From positions 310,001-374,000 of the forward strand of contig JAJFTH010000006.1 in assembly GCA_021373135.1 (NCBI GenBank): a DNA stretch of 64,000 nt, in the 5' to 3' direction. The position numbers and the translations under genes are program-made. Every line of letters begins with the position of its first letter. Position 1 is the first letter of the stretch. This DNA comes from Bacteroidales bacterium. Its GTDB lineage: Bacteria > Bacteroidota > Bacteroidia > Bacteroidales > UBA1402. Of this stretch, positions 61,730 to 64,000 are shown piece by piece. The notes beneath the pieces are model-generated. The model was given only the letters and a program-made list of their open reading frames with translations. It had not been told where the DNA came from and made no database searches.

Positions 61730-62488
61730 ATGAAATACATAGAAGGGTTGCATGGATTAAAGATATTTCATAAAAAAAATGTTGTAGCATTGATCAAAGA
61801 TGAAAATGCTGCAAAAGAAATTCTACGCCGATACAAAAAACAAGGCTTGATTTCCCATGTCCGGCGTGATTTGTATGTTGCTACTGATTTGGCAAGTAAA
61901 CTCAGTATTGCATCCAAGTTTGAAATTGCCAGCCATATTACGCCATCTTCTTATCTTTCATATCATGCAGCATTGGAATACCACGGTATAGCTCATCAGG
62001 TATTCTTTGAACTGTACGTTTCGTCTAAAGAATTATTCAATAATTTTGATTATGACGGAATTAGTTATACATTTTGCAAATCTCAAACAGAGATAGGCAT
62101 AGTAAATCCTTTAACAGATTCTTTAATTAGGGTTACGGATCTAGAACGTACTGTATTAGACTGCATTAACCGTATCGATTTGAGCGGTGGGTTGGAAGAA
62201 TTGATTGAGTGTTTTGCTCTTATTACCTATATCAATGAAAATATGTTGTTGAGTTATCTTCACCATTTTGACAAACAGTTTCTTTATCAGAAAACAGGAT
62301 TTATTCTTGGATATTTTCAAAAAGAGATGAAACTAAGCGATACATTCTTTGCAACGTGTAAATCCAAAATTGGGAAAAGTACACGGTATTTGACAGATAC
62401 TCATGAGTCAGACACTTATTTTAAGGAATGGAGGTTGTGTGCACCTCGGAATATTCTTTCATTTTTAGAACAAGGAGAAACCCCGTAG
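61730..62488 (+). CDS. abiEi: AbiEi-type antitoxin (type IV toxin-antitoxin)
   Basis: A 252-aa protein with an N-terminal winged helix (about 20-55, AKEILRRYKKQGLISHVRRDLYVAT) and the AbiEi domain: HITPSSYLSYHAALEYHGIAHQVFFELYVSS, GISYTFCKSQTEIGIV and VTDLERTVLDCINRIDLSGGLEELIECF. It antagonises the AbiEii nucleotidyltransferase and represses the promoter. The downstream toxin frame runs past its stop, so translation is probably coupled. Confidence 0.92.
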   Translation: MKYIEGLHGLKIFHKKNVVALIKDENAAKEILRRYKKQGLISHVRRDLYVATDLASKLSIASKFEIASHITPSSYLSYHAALEYHGIAHQVFFELYVSSKELFNNFDYDGISYTFCKSQTEIGIVNPLTDSLIRVTDLERTVLDCINRIDLSGGLEELIECFALITYINENMLLSYLHHFDKQFLYQKTGFILGYFQKEMKLSDTFFATCKSKIGKSTRYLTDTHESDTYFKEWRLCAPRNILSFLEQGETP

Positions 62489-62510
62489 GTATAGCTATAG
62501 CAAGAGCTTT

Positions 62511-63440
62511 TTGGAGAAAATTGCGGCAGAAACTGGCTTTATCCGTGATAATTTGGAAAAAGTTTTCAGATTATGTGATATTTTACAATTCCTGAACTCC
62601 AATGCAATCACAAGTGATTCTTTGTCATTAAAGGGAGGAACTGCCATTAATCTCACAGTTTTTAACATGCCGAGGTTGTCCGTTGATATTGACCTTGACT
62701 TTTCCAAAGAATGCAGCCGGGAGGAAATGACTACACTGCGGGAAAATATTAACGAAGATATTCTCAATTTTATGTTTGCCCAAGGCTATGCATTAAGTCC
62801 AAATACAAAAAATCCTCATTCATTGGATTCATGGGTATTTTATTTCCAGAATGCAGCCGGAAACAAAGACAATCTAAAAATCGAAATCAATTATTCGATG
62901 CGCAATCATGTTTTACCAGTAATAAAACAGGAAGTTGATGTAGAATTTTTTCAAGTGACAAATAAGCTGACTACTTTGTCTACTCTTGAATTATTCGGCA
63001 GTAAAATAAAAGCTCTCATAGAACGTACAGCAGCAAGGGATTTATATGATGTGCATAATATGATATCATACAATATTATAAAGCCGGAGCAGCGGGATTT
63101 GCTTCGCAAAATTGTGCTTTTTTACCTTGCGGTTGGCTCATCAAACAAAATAGCTGTTCCGCTTCATTTTGAGGGTCTCGATGCATTGAAATATAATAAA
63201 ATACGTGCCAGTCTTATTCCTGTTTTGAAGAAAAGCGAACATTTTGATTTCGAAACGGCTAAAATGATGGTGAAAGAATATCTCTCCTCACTAATGACGC
63301 TTACTGACGGTGAAAAATTGTTTGTTGAAAATTTTTATAAAGGTATCTATCAACCGAACTTGTTGTTTGATGATGAGGATATTATCAATCGAATTAAAGA
63401 GCATCCGATGGCTATTTGGAAAACAAAAAACATGCAATGA
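62511..63440 (+). CDS. abiEii: AbiEii nucleotidyltransferase toxin
   Basis: A 309-aa protein of the AbiEii (DUF1814) family. The nucleotidyltransferase motif SLKGGTAINLTVFNMPRLSVDIDLDFS is at about residues 42-68, with the DxD of VDIDLDF; the later LFGSKIKALIERTAARDLYDVHNMI is also typical. No ATG begins it: the frame opens at 62469 inside the abiEi end and reads YSYSKSFLEKIAAETGF, matching family N-termini, so translation may begin at the TTG at 62511 or by coupling upstream. It modifies tRNAs or nucleotides to arrest growth during phage attack. Confidence 0.9.
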   Translation: MEKIAAETGFIRDNLEKVFRLCDILQFLNSNAITSDSLSLKGGTAINLTVFNMPRLSVDIDLDFSKECSREEMTTLRENINEDILNFMFAQGYALSPNTKNPHSLDSWVFYFQNAAGNKDNLKIEINYSMRNHVLPVIKQEVDVEFFQVTNKLTTLSTLELFGSKIKALIERTAARDLYDVHNMISYNIIKPEQRDLLRKIVLFYLAVGSSNKIAVPLHFEGLDALKYNKIRASLIPVLKKSEHFDFETAKMMVKEYLSSLMTLTDGEKLFVENFYKGIYQPNLLFDDEDIINRIKEHPMAIWKTKNMQ

Positions 63441-63553
63441 AAGTAGCATACGAAGGGTGCGATGCCAAATTTACCGCTGATCCAAAATATCACATTTTTG
63501 TCACTAATCCACAACTTTTCAATTTGATCCCTGTTTTTGTTTTCCCGATTTAA
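63437..63553 (+). CDS. 38-aa small ORF overlapping the AbiEii stop
   Basis: ATG at 63437 overlaps the AbiEii stop (ATGA) and opens 38 codons ending at TAA 63551-63553. The product has no recognised domain and no signal peptide. It could be a coupled small protein or a leftover fragment of a longer gene. A hairpin follows at once. Confidence 0.3.
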   Translation: MKVAYEGCDAKFTADPKYHIFVTNPQLFNLIPVFVFPI

Positions 63554-63556
63554 ACG

Positions 63557-63590
63557 AAACAAGCACCCACATCTCTGTAAGTGCTTGTTT
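63557..63590. terminator. bidirectional hairpin terminator
   Basis: AAACAAGCAC (63557-63566) pairs with GTGCTTGTTT (63581-63590) around a 14-base loop; T-rich on both sides. On the plus strand it ends the abiE transcript; on the minus strand it lies just after the tRNA 3' end and could stop tRNA transcription. Confidence 0.65.
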
Positions 63591-63597
63591 TTGTGGG

Positions 63598-63646
63598 TGG
63601 GCCCAACAGGGCTTGAACCTGTGACCCCCTGATTATGAGTCAGGGG
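63598..63646 (-). tRNA. 3' part of a CAU-anticodon tRNA (5' half missing), candidate att site
   Basis: Minus-strand reading gives an anticodon arm with stem CCTGA/TCAGG and loop CTCATAA (anticodon CAU at 63637-63635), a variable loop GGTC, a T arm ACAGG-TTCAAGC-CCTGT and the acceptor strand TGGGCCC plus discriminator A at 63598. Sequence upstream of the anticodon stem (63647 onward) is AT-rich with no D arm or acceptor partner, so the gene is cut in the anticodon region. Such 3' fragments are left when an element integrates into a tRNA gene. It resembles tRNA-Met or tRNA-Ile2 (CAU); which cannot be settled. Confidence 0.85.
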
Positions 63647-63835
63647 AATAAAATATTCAAATTAATTTATATATTTCATAAAAGCCACTTAAACAGGCGT
63701 ATAGCATTTGTTTAGATTCTTTATGAATGTGTAATTTGACAGAAAATTTGATATTATTTGATAATATTTGACATTTTTCCCAAAATAGTTTGAGAAAAGT
63801 TTGAGAAAATATATCTTCGTTGAAAATACTTTAAT
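63647..63835. other. AT-rich spacer between att site and integrase gene
   Basis: No gene seen. It contains short repeats of TTTGACA/TTTGAGAAAA types (about 63736-63808: TTTGAC, TTTGAT, TTTGATAA, TTTGACA, TTTGAGAAAA twice), which could be integrase arm-binding or accessory-factor sites beside the recombination core. Confidence 0.4.
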
Positions 63836-64000
63836 ATGATTAATGTACCTGTTCAAACACTTGTTGCTGACGGAAGAAAACGTAAGGATGGAAAGTCTTC
63901 TATCAAGATCCGATTGTTTTACCAAAATGGAAAAACAAAGGAACTAGTCTATCTTACATTAAAATTATATTATACGAAGGAGGAATGGGAAATTATAAAT
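63836..64000 (+). CDS. tyrosine recombinase/integrase N-terminus (partial, runs off window)
   Basis: ATG at 63836 opens a frame continuing to the window end (55 codons). The product MINVPVQTLVADGRKRKDGKSSIKIRL then FYQNGKTKELVYLTLKLYYTKEEWE has the shape of the Arm DNA-binding domain of Bacteroidota tyrosine recombinases (a short beta hairpin module ending in T..w..W/E). The catalytic domain lies outside. It lies 189 bases from the truncated tRNA, as expected for an integrase next to its att site. The element extends to the right. Confidence 0.75.
   Translation, partial: MINVPVQTLVADGRKRKDGKSSIKIRLFYQNGKTKELVYLTLKLYYTKEEWEIIN

Overview
The window comes from a Bacteroidota (Bacteroidetes) chromosome, probably an anaerobic or microaerobic Bacteroidales-like lineage. 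The signs are a gldM (type IX secretion/gliding) gene, a LamG surface protein ending in a type IX sorting domain, membrane-anchored AraC regulators typical of the phylum, TAnnTTTG-type promoter elements, few clear Shine-Dalgarno sequences and moderate AT content.

Layout. (1) 1-8901, minus strand: a response regulator followed by five small secreted subunit-like proteins, a periplasmic chaperone-like protein, a large outer-membrane usher-like barrel protein and a gldM-like gene running off the left edge. It reads as a fimbria-like surface-structure locus built on a chaperone/usher plan but without recognisable classical FimC/FimD sequences. This is the best candidate for a little-described system. 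(2) 9225-12422, minus: flavodoxin, DUF6544 protein, outer-membrane lipoprotein barrel and a membrane AraC regulator. (3) 12687-25773: housekeeping and redox genes. They include a PiT phosphate transporter behind a three-copy Pho-box-like repeat, DUF554, TrmO, a ferredoxin-bacterioferritin-DHOD-like run, FMN reductase, a fused D-lactate/glycolate dehydrogenase, NhaA, Crp/Fnr regulator, membrane thioredoxin, a DUF134-MBL-NifX-like operon, DUF6132 and a ferredoxin. (4) 25912-30722: a second membrane AraC regulator, a LamG/type IX cargo protein and a 61-aa companion. (5) 30723-33008: a decayed AlbA_2-type gene remnant, then a B12-binding radical SAM gene overlapping a uracil-DNA-glycosylase-like gene with an altered active site.

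(6) 33041-50997, minus: a defence-rich block containing SbcC/SbcD, an AlbA_2 ATP-binding regulator with a heptapeptide repeat, Fic, SIR2-HerA, an OLD-type ATPase/TOPRIM protein, and a 1641-aa single-chain (type ISP) restriction-modification enzyme. (7) 51160-60654: cation/proton antiporter, metallophosphoesterase, multi-PAS histidine kinase, a membrane protein, a LytS/LytR pair, DUF421, a 36-aa ORF coupled to a HAD phosphatase. (8) 60808-63440: HicAB and AbiEi/AbiEii toxin-antitoxin systems. (9) 63598-64000: the 3' part of a CAU-anticodon tRNA with its 5' half missing, followed by the start of a tyrosine-recombinase gene. This marks the edge of a tRNA-integrated element.

The window has two accessory zones (30723-50997 and 60808-64000) set among ordinary metabolic genes. 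All calls come from reading the sequence; no database search was possible.
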